Assembly (NCBI GenBank): GCA_019090895.1
Contig: JAHRVB010000144.1
Location: forward strand, 1 to 33,675
Direction of reading: 5' to 3'
DNA from: Kangiellaceae bacterium
Lineage (GTDB): Bacteria; Pseudomonadota; Gammaproteobacteria; Enterobacterales; Kangiellaceae
DNA length: 33,675 bases
Shown: positions 25,506 to 33,675 of the stretch, piece by piece
Layout: every line of letters begins with the position of its first letter
Numbering within the stretch: position 1 is the first letter of the stretch
Made by a program: the position numbers and the translations under genes
Notes under the pieces: generated by a model
What the model was told of the DNA's origin: nothing
The model's input: only the letters and a program-made list of their open reading frames with translations
Databases searched by the model: none

Positions 25506-26906
25506 ATGCAAAAGTTTGTTTATCATCAATTGGTCGAACAGATTGAGCATGACATTCGGTCTGGAATTTTACGCTGTGGTGAGAAAATCGCATCCATTAA
25601 TCAACTAAAACAACAATCTGGACTATCTAAGAACACTGTTATTAGAGCGCTTGAAGTGCTAGAAGCCAAAGGACAGATTGAAGCAAAGCCGAGAGTTGGT
25701 TATTATGTTTGCGCACTTGAAACCATTCAACGCCCTTCATTACCAAATCGAATGCTCAACCAACCCAAAGAGGTTTCTGTACCCAAGTTGTTTTCAGAGA
25801 TTATGGAACAAGGGTCTGCTTTCGATATTTATCCACAGGCCGAAGTACCAGCCAATTCGAATCATTTAGTTAATCTCAATCGACACATTAGTCGCTCCAT
25901 GCGAATACAATCAACTCACAAAGCGCTGTATTATGAGCAGCCACAGGGCGACTTAGGTTTAAGGCGAGAAATCAGTAGCCGATATCGCAGAGTCGATCTA
26001 AATATAGATGAGTTGGATATCTGCATTACAAGCGGTTGCCAACACGCACTTTTCCTTGCGCTGTTGGCCAGTTGTCAAGCTGGCGACAACGTAGCAGTTG
26101 AATCTCCAGCCTTCTATGGAGTATTGCAATTACTGGAACAGCTTAAACTTAATATCGTCGAAATTCCGACGGATCCTGCTCATGGGATCTATGTCGATTC
26201 GTTGGAGGAAATATGCCAGCGATGGAAAATTAGCGCCGTCATTCTGACACCAGCATTTGCAACACCAAGCGGCGCGTGTGTTAGCAAGAATAAAAGGCAA
26301 TCCATTATCGACATTGCAAACCAATACTACTTCGCAATCATTGAAGACGATATTTATGGCGAACTTGGTTTTACAGATCGGCCGTCACCATTAAAGTGCT
26401 TAGACACACAAGACAGGGTTATATTGTGTAGTTCGTTTTCAAAATCCCTGTCAAAAGAACTAAGAACCGGTTGGATAGCTGCTGGGCGCTGGCACGATAA
26501 AGTAATTAATCTCAAGCTCGTTTCTCAGTTAGCCGGAAATCAATCAGTACAACAGGGGCTCGCCAGTTTTCTTGCAGAAGGACATTACCGGCGTCATCTA
26601 ATATCGCTTCAATTGAAACTTCGTCAAAACAGAGATCAATTAGTAAGCGCCATCAATCAACAATGGCAAGAAAAAGTTCGCTATCATTTACCTAATGGTG
26701 GCCTTAGCTTGTGGTTAGAATTAAATAAACAAATCAATACACTTGAATTGTACCAGCGAGCCAAACAACTAAATATTTTTATCACACCGGGTGCTCTCTT
26801 TACTACAACTAAAAAGTTTGACCATTTTTTACGGCTCAGTTTTATTCATCCTTTAGTATCAGAGAGAAAACAAGCCTTTGATCGCCTAGGGAAATTAATT
26901 GAATAA
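25506..26906 (+). CDS. MocR-family regulator (GntR HTH plus aminotransferase-like domain)
   Basis: A transcription factor fusing a GntR-type winged helix (about 1-70, with SGLSKNTVIRALEVLEAKGQ) to a fold-type-I aminotransferase domain (about 100-466) that binds pyridoxal phosphate. The PLP residues are present: Lys313 in SSFSKSLSKELRTGW (internal aldimine), Asp281 and Tyr284 in IIEDDIYGEL, Asn/Pro region TPAFATPSG, and Arg in FLRLSF near the C-terminus for the carboxylate. The relatives PdxR, GabR and TauR respond to PLP or amino acids, but the ligand here is not deducible. MocR genes usually sit divergent to their target; here the divergent neighbour is a DUF2970 gene, which gives no metabolic hint. 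The target may be distant. Confidence 0.92.
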   Translation: MQKFVYHQLVEQIEHDIRSGILRCGEKIASINQLKQQSGLSKNTVIRALEVLEAKGQIEAKPRVGYYVCALETIQRPSLPNRMLNQPKEVSVPKLFSEIMEQGSAFDIYPQAEVPANSNHLVNLNRHISRSMRIQSTHKALYYEQPQGDLGLRREISSRYRRVDLNIDELDICITSGCQHALFLALLASCQAGDNVAVESPAFYGVLQLLEQLKLNIVEIPTDPAHGIYVDSLEEICQRWKISAVILTPAFATPSGACVSKNKRQSIIDIANQYYFAIIEDDIYGELGFTDRPSPLKCLDTQDRVILCSSFSKSLSKELRTGWIAAGRWHDKVINLKLVSQLAGNQSVQQGLASFLAEGHYRRHLISLQLKLRQNRDQLVSAINQQWQEKVRYHLPNGGLSLWLELNKQINTLELYQRAKQLNIFITPGALFTTTKKFDHFLRLSFIHPLVSERKQAFDRLGKLIE

Positions 26907-26937
26907 TTATCCTTTCATAATGTAAAAATTGCACCCT

Positions 26938-26990
26938 AATAGCCCAAATGCTAACCTGTCACTTCAGTCGCTTAAATCCAAAGGGCTATT
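26938..26990 (+). terminator. Long-loop hairpin after the MocR gene
   Basis: AATAGCCC (26938-26945) pairs perfectly with GGGCTATT (26983-26990) across 37 bases and is followed by TGTCC. It is a weak terminator candidate, or possibly a structural element in the 206-base gap before the SDR gene. Confidence 0.3.
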
Positions 26991-27112
26991 TGTCCTGCAG
27001 TTTCGATTTAGCAATGGACTTCAAGTTGAATAAAACCAGCTATATAACAAGTCCCGCTCCATCTAATTATTTTTAGTTAGCAAACCGAACTCTACTGCTC
27101 GAGGACATTAAA

Positions 27113-28087
27113 ATGAAAAAATATTGGTTCAAGACTCTACTGATTCTACTTACTGCAACGCTGTCGCAAGTGACTTATGCTAATAAACCTAGCGTGAATC
27201 AACCCACCGCAGAGCAGAAAACAGTTTTGGTAACCGGTGCCACTAGTGGTATAGGCTTGCGAATTACAGAACACCTTACGAATAAAGGATATTTCGTTTA
27301 CGCAGGCGCTCGAAAAGACAAAGATATCAAACGCCTGAATACAATGGGAAACGTTAGTGCAATTCGACTCGATGTTAACAAACAAGAACAAATTAGCGCG
27401 GCAGTTAAAACCATATCTAGTCACAAAGCCGGACTGTATGGATTAGTAAACAACGCAGGCGTCGCCACGCTTTCACCACTAATAGAAACGGAAGAAAGAG
27501 ACTTTGATTTTCAGATGCAAGTGAACTTATACGGACCTTATCGAATTACTAAAGCTTTCGCGCCATTAATTATTAAGCAAAAAGGTCGAATAACCACCAT
27601 CAGCTCCATTTCAGGAATTTTATCGGGTCGCCTGTTTGGTCCCTATAGTATGAGCAAACATGCGATAGAGGCTTTTTCCGATTCACTTGCCAGTGAAATG
27701 TCAAAGTTTGACGTTAAAGTGAGTGTTGTTGAGCCTGGTAATTTTGATTCAAAAATTGGTGATAGTTTTATTAAACGCTTTGAGAAAAACGGTGGTCTCG
27801 AAAATGATTCTTTGTACAGCGACGAATGGAAGGGCATGTTGTCTCACTTTAAATCGAGACAAACAGGATCCGATCCCATCGCAGTCGCAAAAGCTGTGGA
27901 ACATGCCTTATTCAATGATCAACCTAAAATGCGCTATATGGTAGTTCCTAACCAAAGAGAAGGCAATATGACCATTCGAACAGCGATCACTGAATTAGTT
28001 CAACTTAATCAACAGCACGCTTATTCAGTAGATAGAGCGCAACTAGTTAAAATGCTCGATGAGGAACTCAGCAAAACTATGAAGTAA
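27113..28087 (+). CDS. Short-chain dehydrogenase/reductase with N-terminal signal peptide
   Basis: A classical SDR: TGATSGIG nucleotide-binding motif (41-48), Asp87 in RLDV, NNAG (113-116), active-site Ser in ISSISG (164-169) and YSMSK with Tyr178 and Lys182. An AGAR segment after beta-2 hints at NADP preference. The substrate could be a hydroxysteroid, fatty or other secondary alcohol. Unusually, residues 1-23 form a Sec-type signal (KKYWFK, then a hydrophobic core LLILLTATLSQVTYA) with a probable cleavage after Ala23. The NAD(P)-binding core starts only at residue 37. The ATG at 27113 follows GAGGAC, and there is no well-placed later start before the core. A hairpin follows at 28109-28141. 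Confidence 0.9.
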   Translation: MKKYWFKTLLILLTATLSQVTYANKPSVNQPTAEQKTVLVTGATSGIGLRITEHLTNKGYFVYAGARKDKDIKRLNTMGNVSAIRLDVNKQEQISAAVKTISSHKAGLYGLVNNAGVATLSPLIETEERDFDFQMQVNLYGPYRITKAFAPLIIKQKGRITTISSISGILSGRLFGPYSMSKHAIEAFSDSLASEMSKFDVKVSVVEPGNFDSKIGDSFIKRFEKNGGLENDSLYSDEWKGMLSHFKSRQTGSDPIAVAKAVEHALFNDQPKMRYMVVPNQREGNMTIRTAITELVQLNQQHAYSVDRAQLVKMLDEELSKTMK

Positions 28088-28108
28088 AAATCACCTTCCT
28101 CTATTCTT

Positions 28109-28141
28109 CAATTGGCTGCGTTTTCTCTAAGTAGCCAATTG
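28109..28141 (+). terminator. Hairpin after the SDR gene
   Basis: CAATTGGCT (28109-28117) pairs perfectly with AGCCAATTG (28133-28141) around a 15-base loop. There is no T-run, so it is a weak terminator or a 3'-end stabiliser. Confidence 0.4.
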
Positions 28142-28262
28142 TCACCTTTGGCTAGATTTGTACATCGCTATATTCCGAAAAATTCAACAAGGTTAGACTT
28201 GATTTTCAATCACTCCCTCCCAACATAGGTAGCTTGGCTCGCTAAAATAGGTAGTTCATTCC

Positions 28263-30185
28263 ATGTCGCAAGATTCGGTCGAAGTATTGTCAGAGACTTC
28301 TAAAAGAAATGACGAAAAAGGCACAGAGCAGCTATCGAACCAATCGTTTGAGTCCCAACCCAGCGAGGCTAACTCAGCTCAATCAGACTCAAAGGAAGAA
28401 AGCAGTTCTGAGAAAAAGTCGCTGAAAAACCTGACGCCAATTTTTGCGTTTGTAATGCCGTATAAAAAAATGGTGATATCAGCACTGCTTGCCTTACTTG
28501 TGACGTCAGCTATTAGTTTATCTTTAGGACAAGGCGTCCTAATAATAATAGATGAAGGATTTATTGCCGGCTCTCCCGATCAGCTAACAACAGCTGTTGC
28601 CATTGTTATAGGGCTAGTAGCGCTTTTAGCCATTGGAACCTTTTTCCGCTTCTATCTAATGTCATGGATTGGAGAAAGAGTTAGTGCTGACATTAGGGAA
28701 AAAACTTTTAACCAACTTTTAAGTTTGCACCCAAGCTATTTTGAAGAAAATAGAAGTGGTGAGCTCATGTCACGACTGACAACGGACACTACGCTTCTCC
28801 AGTCGATAATAGGCTCCTCCTTTTCTATGGCATTGCGCAGTTCACTGATGTTGATCGGTGGCTTAATAATGATGCTAATAACAAACCTTAAACTTACGTT
28901 AATAGTGCTCGCCTTTGTACCACTCGTTTTTCTGCCAATGATGTTTTATGGCAAACGATTACGTGAACTATCCCGCAAGAGTCAGGATAGCATTGCTGAT
29001 ATCGGTGCTTATGCCGGTGAAGTCATCCAAAATATTAAGGTGGTGCAAAGCTATACACGAGAGCAACAGGAGAAAAAAGCCTTTTCTAAGGAAGTTGAAA
29101 CGGCTTTTTCAATCGCCAAAAAACGCATCATGCAGCGAGCAGTATTAGTTGCCACAGTTATATTCACTTCGTTTAGCGCCATTTCCATTATGTTATGGGT
29201 AGGCGGCTTAGACGTGCTGGATGGAACAATCACTGGTGGGCAACTGGCAGCATTTGTTTATTATGCGATCATGGTTGCCGGCTCTGTCGGAACTGTCTCT
29301 GAAGTCTATGGTGAATTACAGCGCGCCGCCGGTTCGGCTGAAAGGTTGCTGGAGTTAATGGCAGTGCAAAGTGAAATAGCCATACTTGAAAATACTCTAC
29401 CACTTAATAACAACACAAAATCGGTCATTATATTCGACCAAGTCAGCTTTAACTACCCCACTCGCCCAGACTCTGCTGCACTGGAAGAAATCAACCTTAA
29501 TATAGAGCGAGGAAAAGTCGTTGCTTTAGTAGGACCATCCGGCGCAGGCAAGACAACTTTATTTGAGTTGCTTCAACGATTCTACGATCCTCAATCGGGC
29601 CATGTTTTATTCGAAGATGTTGATATTACTAAACTCGATCCCAGCGAACTCAGACGGCAAATGGGAATGGTGCCGCAACATCCGATTCTCTTTAGCACCG
29701 ACGTCTGGCACAACATACGTTATGGAAAACCGGAAGCTACCGACGAAGAAGTGATCGCTGCAGCAAAAAAAGCCCATGCTCATGAATTTATCGTTGATTT
29801 ACCCGAAGGCTACGGCAGCTTTCTGGGTGAACAGGGTGTTCGTTTATCAGGTGGGCAAAAACAACGTGTTGCACTTGCTAGGGCAATTCTAAAAGATCCC
29901 AAGGTACTGTTATTAGACGAAGCGACCAGTGCACTCGATGCTGAAAGTGAACACCATGTTCAAGCTGCTTTAAACGAACTAATGAAAGACCGAACCACTC
30001 TTATTATTGCACATCGACTCGCAACGGTCATTCATGCAGATACGATAGTGTTAATGGAACAAGGAAAAATTCTCGCCACCGGATCTCATAAAGAGCTACT
30101 CGAGTCGTCAAACCTGTACCAGCGCTTGTGTGAACTTCAATTTGATAAAGCTGAAAAAGCAACTGAAGAGGAAGTGGAGCCATGA
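28263..30185 (+). CDS. ABC half-transporter, MsbA/ABCB-like exporter
   Basis: Inner-membrane exporter half-subunit with fused transmembrane and ATPase domains that should work as a homodimer. An unusual hydrophilic, Ser/Glu/Gln-rich extension (about 1-52) precedes six transmembrane helices (about 65-345). The nucleotide-binding domain has Walker A GPSGAGKTT (424-432), signature LSGGQ (528-532), Walker B VLLLDE (548-553) with catalytic Glu553, and H-loop His584 in AHR. The 640 residues exceed MsbA (582) mainly by the N-terminal tail and a short acidic C-terminal tail. It most resembles the MsbA-related ABCB group of proteobacteria, whose substrate is not well defined. The M48 protease gene follows 51 bases later. 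Confidence 0.93.
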   Translation: MSQDSVEVLSETSKRNDEKGTEQLSNQSFESQPSEANSAQSDSKEESSSEKKSLKNLTPIFAFVMPYKKMVISALLALLVTSAISLSLGQGVLIIIDEGFIAGSPDQLTTAVAIVIGLVALLAIGTFFRFYLMSWIGERVSADIREKTFNQLLSLHPSYFEENRSGELMSRLTTDTTLLQSIIGSSFSMALRSSLMLIGGLIMMLITNLKLTLIVLAFVPLVFLPMMFYGKRLRELSRKSQDSIADIGAYAGEVIQNIKVVQSYTREQQEKKAFSKEVETAFSIAKKRIMQRAVLVATVIFTSFSAISIMLWVGGLDVLDGTITGGQLAAFVYYAIMVAGSVGTVSEVYGELQRAAGSAERLLELMAVQSEIAILENTLPLNNNTKSVIIFDQVSFNYPTRPDSAALEEINLNIERGKVVALVGPSGAGKTTLFELLQRFYDPQSGHVLFEDVDITKLDPSELRRQMGMVPQHPILFSTDVWHNIRYGKPEATDEEVIAAAKKAHAHEFIVDLPEGYGSFLGEQGVRLSGGQKQRVALARAILKDPKVLLLDEATSALDAESEHHVQAALNELMKDRTTLIIAHRLATVIHADTIVLMEQGKILATGSHKELLESSNLYQRLCELQFDKAEKATEEEVEP

Positions 30186-30236
30186 TAATATCGCTATAGA
30201 CTATTTCGATAAAAACAATGGATATCAAGAACGCTC

Positions 30237-31034
30237 ATGAAAACAACAAACCTCTCCAGAATAACACTTGGTATTCTTTTGCTTTCTGTTATTTCGGCCT
30301 GCGCGACAAATATAGCAGGTCGAAAACAGATCATGTTAGTTTCGGAAAAATCAGCGATTAAAGCGTCTAAACAGGCGTATATAACAACCCTAGCCCCGTT
30401 TGAAAAAGAGGGAAAACTCGATAATAATCAGGTATTAGTTAAGCGAGTTAACCACATAACTAATCGGCTCATTCAACAAGCTATTATTTTACGTCCTAAA
30501 ACTAAATCTTGGCAATGGGGCGTCAAAATCATTGATCAACCAGAGATGGTTAATGCATGGTGTATGGCGGGTGGCAAGATGGCTATTTACACTGGCTTAA
30601 TCGGAAAGCTTAATGCAACTGATGACGAAATTGCTCAGGTCATGGGGCACGAAATATCCCATGCACTCGCTAACCATTCAGCCGAAAGAATGTCAGTGGC
30701 AATGGCAACGGGCGTGGCACTACAAGTTTTACAATCGACAACCGACGTCGACGAGACTCAACTAGGCTTAGCTGCCGCCGCAGCACAAGTTGCGCTAACA
30801 TTACCAAATAGCAGAAGGTCAGAATCAGAAGCAGACGAAATCGGTATAGAGTTAGCGGCCAAAGCTGGTTTTCATCCGAATGCAGCAGTCACCCTGTGGA
30901 AAAAAATGGCGAAAGTAAGCGAAAATTCAGGCTTTGAGTTTATGAGTACTCACCCGTCACCTCAAAATAGACAGGATAAATTGAACAAGCTCATTCCAAA
31001 GATGATGCCTTTTTATACGGCAGCGAGTCGTTAG
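30237..31034 (+). CDS. M48 family zinc metalloprotease, lipoprotein
   Basis: Envelope protease related to LoiP/YcaL. The lipoprotein signal ends at Cys22 (SVISAC). The zinc site is HEISH (His138, Glu139, His142), with the third ligand Glu198 in SESEADEIG, as usual for M48. C-terminal STHPSPQNR is the typical family motif contributing a histidine near the active site. At 265 residues it matches LoiP-type proteins and lacks the TPR domain of BepA. It is probably periplasmic, anchored in the outer membrane, with a role in turnover of misfolded envelope proteins. The ribosome-binding site is weak. It follows the ABC exporter by 51 bases and may share its transcript. Confidence 0.92.
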   Translation: MKTTNLSRITLGILLLSVISACATNIAGRKQIMLVSEKSAIKASKQAYITTLAPFEKEGKLDNNQVLVKRVNHITNRLIQQAIILRPKTKSWQWGVKIIDQPEMVNAWCMAGGKMAIYTGLIGKLNATDDEIAQVMGHEISHALANHSAERMSVAMATGVALQVLQSTTDVDETQLGLAAAAAQVALTLPNSRRSESEADEIGIELAAKAGFHPNAAVTLWKKMAKVSENSGFEFMSTHPSPQNRQDKLNKLIPKMMPFYTAASR

Positions 31035-31163
31035 CGAGTAGACAATTCCCTCTCACAAATCTCGAATAAATCGGAGAGAGAAAATCAGGATTGGATTTTA
31101 ACAACGGGTTCAGCTGGACCCAAAGCTCTAACTGAAATAGATAAATAGAAATCGAAATGGTGT

Positions 31164-32174
31164 TTATTTTATCGCACTAATTCCGGTTAGGTTTTTTACT
31201 TTCTTTAACAATGGTGCTGCTTTTGCTCGCGCTTTTTCAGCGCCAGCAACAAGCACTTTTTCGATATATTCTGGCTCAGCCATGATTCCATTATATTTCT
31301 GACGTTTGTCGCCCAAAATATCATTAAGGTATTCAAACACGTGTTTCTTTGCTTCCCCCCAGCCAATACCTTCCTTATATCGCAGTCGCATAGCTTCAAT
31401 TTCTGCTTTGTTCGCGAATGCCGAATAAATGGTAAATACGGTACAGTTATCGGGATCCTTAGGTTCACCAGGCTCCAATGAATTAGTTACGATTTTGTTA
31501 ATCGACTTACGGAATTTCTTCTCGGTATCAAAAAGTGGAATAGTATTGTTATAGCTTTTACTCATTTTCCGACCATCCAATCCGGGCAAGATCATACTGG
31601 ATTCATCCACTACAACTTCAGGTAATACAAAGGCTTCACCATAAATATGATTAAAGCGAGCAGCCATATCCCGAGTCATTTCCAAATGTTGAATTTGATC
31701 TTTACCAACGGGCACCTTGTGGGCGTTAAAGGCCAGAATATCCGCAGCCATAAGAACTGGATACGAAAACAATCCCATCGTTACCCCTTTGTCTGGGTCG
31801 GCTGAATTTTGCTCCACATTCTCTGCTGCCGCAGCTTTATACGCATGGGCACGATTCATTAATCCCTTAGCGGCGACACAAGTCAAGACCCAATTAAGTT
31901 CTAATATCTCAGGGATATCGGATTGGCGATAGAAAGTTACTTTTTCCGGATCTAATCCACATGCCAGCCAAGTAGCCGCTATCGCTTTGGATGATTCTCT
32001 AACACGCTCTGGATCTTGGCATTTTATTAATGAATGATAATCGGCAAGAAAAAAGTAAGATTCAACATTTTCGCTCAGGCTCGATTCTATCGCGGGTCGA
32101 ATAGCGCCGGCGTAGTTACCAAGATGAGGAATACCCGAAGTCGTTATTCCTGTTAGTACAATTTGTTTGCTCAT
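31164..32174 (-). CDS. trpS: Tryptophan--tRNA ligase
   Basis: Class I aminoacyl-tRNA synthetase that charges tRNA-Trp. Numbered from the ATG at 32174 (336 residues; E. coli has 334), the HIGH-like motif is PHLGNY (16-21), the KMSKS loop is at 203-207 in GRKMSKSYNN, and GKDQIQHLEMTRD contributes to the ATP/Trp site. The frame can be opened further at GTG 32213, but that adds 13 residues unlike the family, and GAAGTG precedes the ATG. No leader peptide or T-box is seen. The inositol-monophosphatase-like gene lies 130 bases upstream on the same strand. Confidence 0.96.
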   Translation of the reverse strand: MSKQIVLTGITTSGIPHLGNYAGAIRPAIESSLSENVESYFFLADYHSLIKCQDPERVRESSKAIAATWLACGLDPEKVTFYRQSDIPEILELNWVLTCVAAKGLMNRAHAYKAAAAENVEQNSADPDKGVTMGLFSYPVLMAADILAFNAHKVPVGKDQIQHLEMTRDMAARFNHIYGEAFVLPEVVVDESSMILPGLDGRKMSKSYNNTIPLFDTEKKFRKSINKIVTNSLEPGEPKDPDNCTVFTIYSAFANKAEIEAMRLRYKEGIGWGEAKKHVFEYLNDILGDKRQKYNGIMAEPEYIEKVLVAGAEKARAKAAPLLKKVKNLTGISAIK

Positions 32175-32304
32175 TATCACTTCAATCGCAATTGGTTCGA
32201 TTTGGGGCGCCACTATAACAAAATTAGCTAGGGTTCGGAAAGACCAATCCAGTCTGATTCAATTGTCGCTGTGAACTCTCTTAGCTAGCTCACAAAACAG
32301 CGAG

Positions 32305-33210
32305 TTAGCGGATCTGAGAATAGAGTCTGATGAGTTCTGCCGCAAAAGAGCGGTTACTGGCAAAGAGCACACCACAGTGATTCATATAGGTCGTCTGGGA
32401 ATTGTTGAGAACAAGGTTGTTACCCAACATATCAGTCACTGGTAAATTGGCCTCTTTGAAAATCGCTTCAGTGGCAGAAAAATCCCACAGACTACCACCG
32501 CCATCACTCTTCTTTGGTAATTTGAAATAAACAGCCGGAGCCTCGTCTATAATTTGGCAAGCATTAACAACAGCCCCACCGCCAGTTACTCGTTTGATTC
32601 CAACATAGCCTTGCTGTTGACAGAAGGTTCCGAGTTTGTCCGTTAATCTATTAAACACCTCAGACTCAAGTAAACTCTTTTCGGCAATAATAGTTAAAAA
32701 ATTAGTCGAACAATTCGTTGGCTGAAAAATCTTATACGGATGTCCGTTGTTGAATACACCCAGTCCTTTAACGCTGGAAATTAGCTCGCCCGTACTAGGA
32801 TTAAACACCACACCGATAACCGCTTCCCCTTGTTTCGATACCAACGCTATTGATACGGAAAATCCAGGTTTGCCTTGGGTAAATGCAAGTGTGCCGTCCA
32901 GAGGATCGATACACCAGAAGTAATCTTTATCAAATCTCGATCGGTCGTCAATAGTCTCTTCGCTTAGAAGTGCTAACTCGTATTGCTCTAATGTTGGCTT
33001 GAGAATATCGAGGATTACAGTTTCACTTTTTAGGTCGACCTCACTCACTACTTGAGAAGCAATGCTAGAGCCAGCCGATTTTTTGGTCACTTGTAATTGT
33101 TGTTGATAACCTGTGTTGGAAATATAACCTGCGATCATCGTCCCTGCATGGAGTGCAGCTTGCTCAGCAATAGTACAAAGAGATTTCAATTGTTGAGTAT
33201 TTAATTTCAT
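32305..33210 (-). CDS. Inositol monophosphatase family protein (possibly CysQ-like)
   Basis: Mg2+-dependent phosphatase of the IMPase/CysQ/FBPase superfamily. Metal ligands are Glu84/Glu85 in LLSEETIDD, and Asp102, Asp105 and Thr107 in IDPLDGT, followed by LAFTQGKPGFSVSIALV. The C-terminal aspartate is Asp243 in SLWDFSATEAI. At 301 residues it is longer than SuhB (267) or CysQ (246). The substrate could be inositol phosphate, 3'-phosphoadenosine 5'-phosphate or another sugar phosphate; the sequence alone does not decide. It is preceded on the same strand by a phosphotransferase gene, 45 bases away. Confidence 0.88.
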   Translation of the reverse strand: MKLNTQQLKSLCTIAEQAALHAGTMIAGYISNTGYQQQLQVTKKSAGSSIASQVVSEVDLKSETVILDILKPTLEQYELALLSEETIDDRSRFDKDYFWCIDPLDGTLAFTQGKPGFSVSIALVSKQGEAVIGVVFNPSTGELISSVKGLGVFNNGHPYKIFQPTNCSTNFLTIIAEKSLLESEVFNRLTDKLGTFCQQQGYVGIKRVTGGGAVVNACQIIDEAPAVYFKLPKKSDGGGSLWDFSATEAIFKEANLPVTDMLGNNLVLNNSQTTYMNHCGVLFASNRSFAAELIRLYSQIR

Positions 33211-33254
33211 CTTCTAAAATTTCAGCCTTAAATTACACATTTTATTTGCGACTT

Positions 33255-33675
33255 TCATAAATACGAATATCGCTTATAAAGAGCGATGCGAGCGATTACT
33301 TCTTTTGCAAGTCTTTCGCTATAGCCATGAATTTTCCAATGACCGGGACTCCAGCCTTTGACAAAACGATGAAAATCAGTCCAAGCCAGTGAATACATTT
33401 CGCGCCACTCTACCTCAAGTTCAGAGAAATCTATCTTACTTATCATTTCAGTCTTTCGCGCATTTAAGGCATTCCGCAACTCTGAAAAATAAAAATCTAA
33501 CAATTGCTGCTCAAATCTCTCACAGTCTTCATCATACAAACAGCTACCGATAAAATAAGCGATATCTTTCATACCACACCCGCTACCAACATATTGGAAA
33601 TCAACCGCAGCAACTAGTTCGCTATCGTTAGAATTATTATTAGTGGAATTGGTAGCAAAACAAAAATTAGCTAAC
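33255..33675 (-). CDS. Ecdysteroid-kinase-like phosphotransferase, C-terminal part
   Basis: The coding frame is open to the window edge, so the 5' part lies outside. An internal ATG at 33572 gives only 105 residues, but the sequence before it reads [10 protein letters not shown], then [20 protein letters not shown], which is clearly coding. This matches the catalytic C-lobe of EcKinase/CHK-type (DUF1679-related) small-molecule kinases: AANFxF as the tail of the HGDxxxxN catalytic loop, and AAVDFQ as the DFG-equivalent metal-binding Asp, followed by the typical [13 protein letters not shown]. An asparagine-rich insert ([12 protein letters not shown]) lies between the two. Substrate unknown; aminoglycoside-phosphotransferase-fold proteins act on choline, steroids and other alcohols. 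Confidence 0.8.
   Translation of the reverse strand, partial: LANFCFATNSTNNNSNDSELVAAVDFQYVGSGCGMKDIAYFIGSCLYDEDCERFEQQLLDFYFSELRNALNARKTEMISKIDFSELEVEWREMYSLAWTDFHRFVKGWSPGHWKIHGYSERLAKEVIARIALYKRYSYL

Noticed and set aside
31106-31121. Palindrome GGGTTCAGCTGGACCC after the M48 gene as a terminator.
   Set aside because: The two arms meet at CAGCTG with no loop, and there is no T-run, so a stable hairpin terminator is unlikely.

Overview
The window looks like a chromosomal segment of a low-GC marine-type gammaproteobacterium. The protein set (SucA/SucB, DNA polymerase II, TrxC with an N-terminal zinc ribbon, CvpA/DUF4124, DUF4197, DUF2970, AlkB, RND pump, MocR regulator) is typical of Gammaproteobacteria, and the AT-rich composition with these families suggests something near Kangiella/Aliikangiella. 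That placement is inference, not proof. No rRNA, tRNA, CRISPR array, phage or insertion sequence was recognised.

Layout. 1-650: a small TPR-like orphan, then facing terminators. 650-4770 (minus): sucA-sucB, the E1 and E2 subunits of 2-oxoglutarate dehydrogenase. 4770-5369: a 600-base gap holding the most interesting non-coding signals: a palindrome between two TATAAT boxes ahead of sucA, and, on the minus strand, a near-consensus promoter (TTGACT-17-TATCAT) overlapped by a Fur-like box and leading into a GC-rich hairpin with a C-rich loop. This has the architecture of an iron-regulated small RNA next to a TCA-cycle operon. 5370-7233 (minus): an MFS transporter and a small membrane protein. 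7583-8740 (plus): a class C beta-lactamase-fold lipoprotein. 9041-10068: a divergent MdaB-like quinone reductase and HxlR-family regulator, both broken. 10123-12568: a CNNM/CBS membrane protein and an AlkB alkane hydroxylase on opposite strands. 12639-18730 (minus): DUF4197 lipoprotein, M17 aminopeptidase, M14 carboxypeptidase and DNA polymerase II. 18956-23289 (plus): an RND adaptor-pump operon ending at a strong bidirectional terminator. 23373-25345 (minus): trxC, a CvpA-DUF4124 protein and a DUF2970 protein, divergent from a MocR regulator (25506-26906). 27113-31034 (plus): an exported SDR, an ABC half-transporter and an M48 lipoprotein protease. 31164-33675 (minus): trpS, an inositol-monophosphatase-family enzyme and the 3' part of an ecdysteroid-kinase-like phosphotransferase running off the window.

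Cross-cutting observations. In two unrelated genes (the MFS transporter and polB) the conserved N-terminus extends upstream of any ATG/GTG/TTG, and an in-frame ATT is the best-placed start. The mdaB/hxlR pair seems to have decayed together: one gene has a single-base frameshift in an A-run and the other an internal deletion in the winged helix. The genes are mostly housekeeping, envelope and stress functions and do not form one dedicated pathway.
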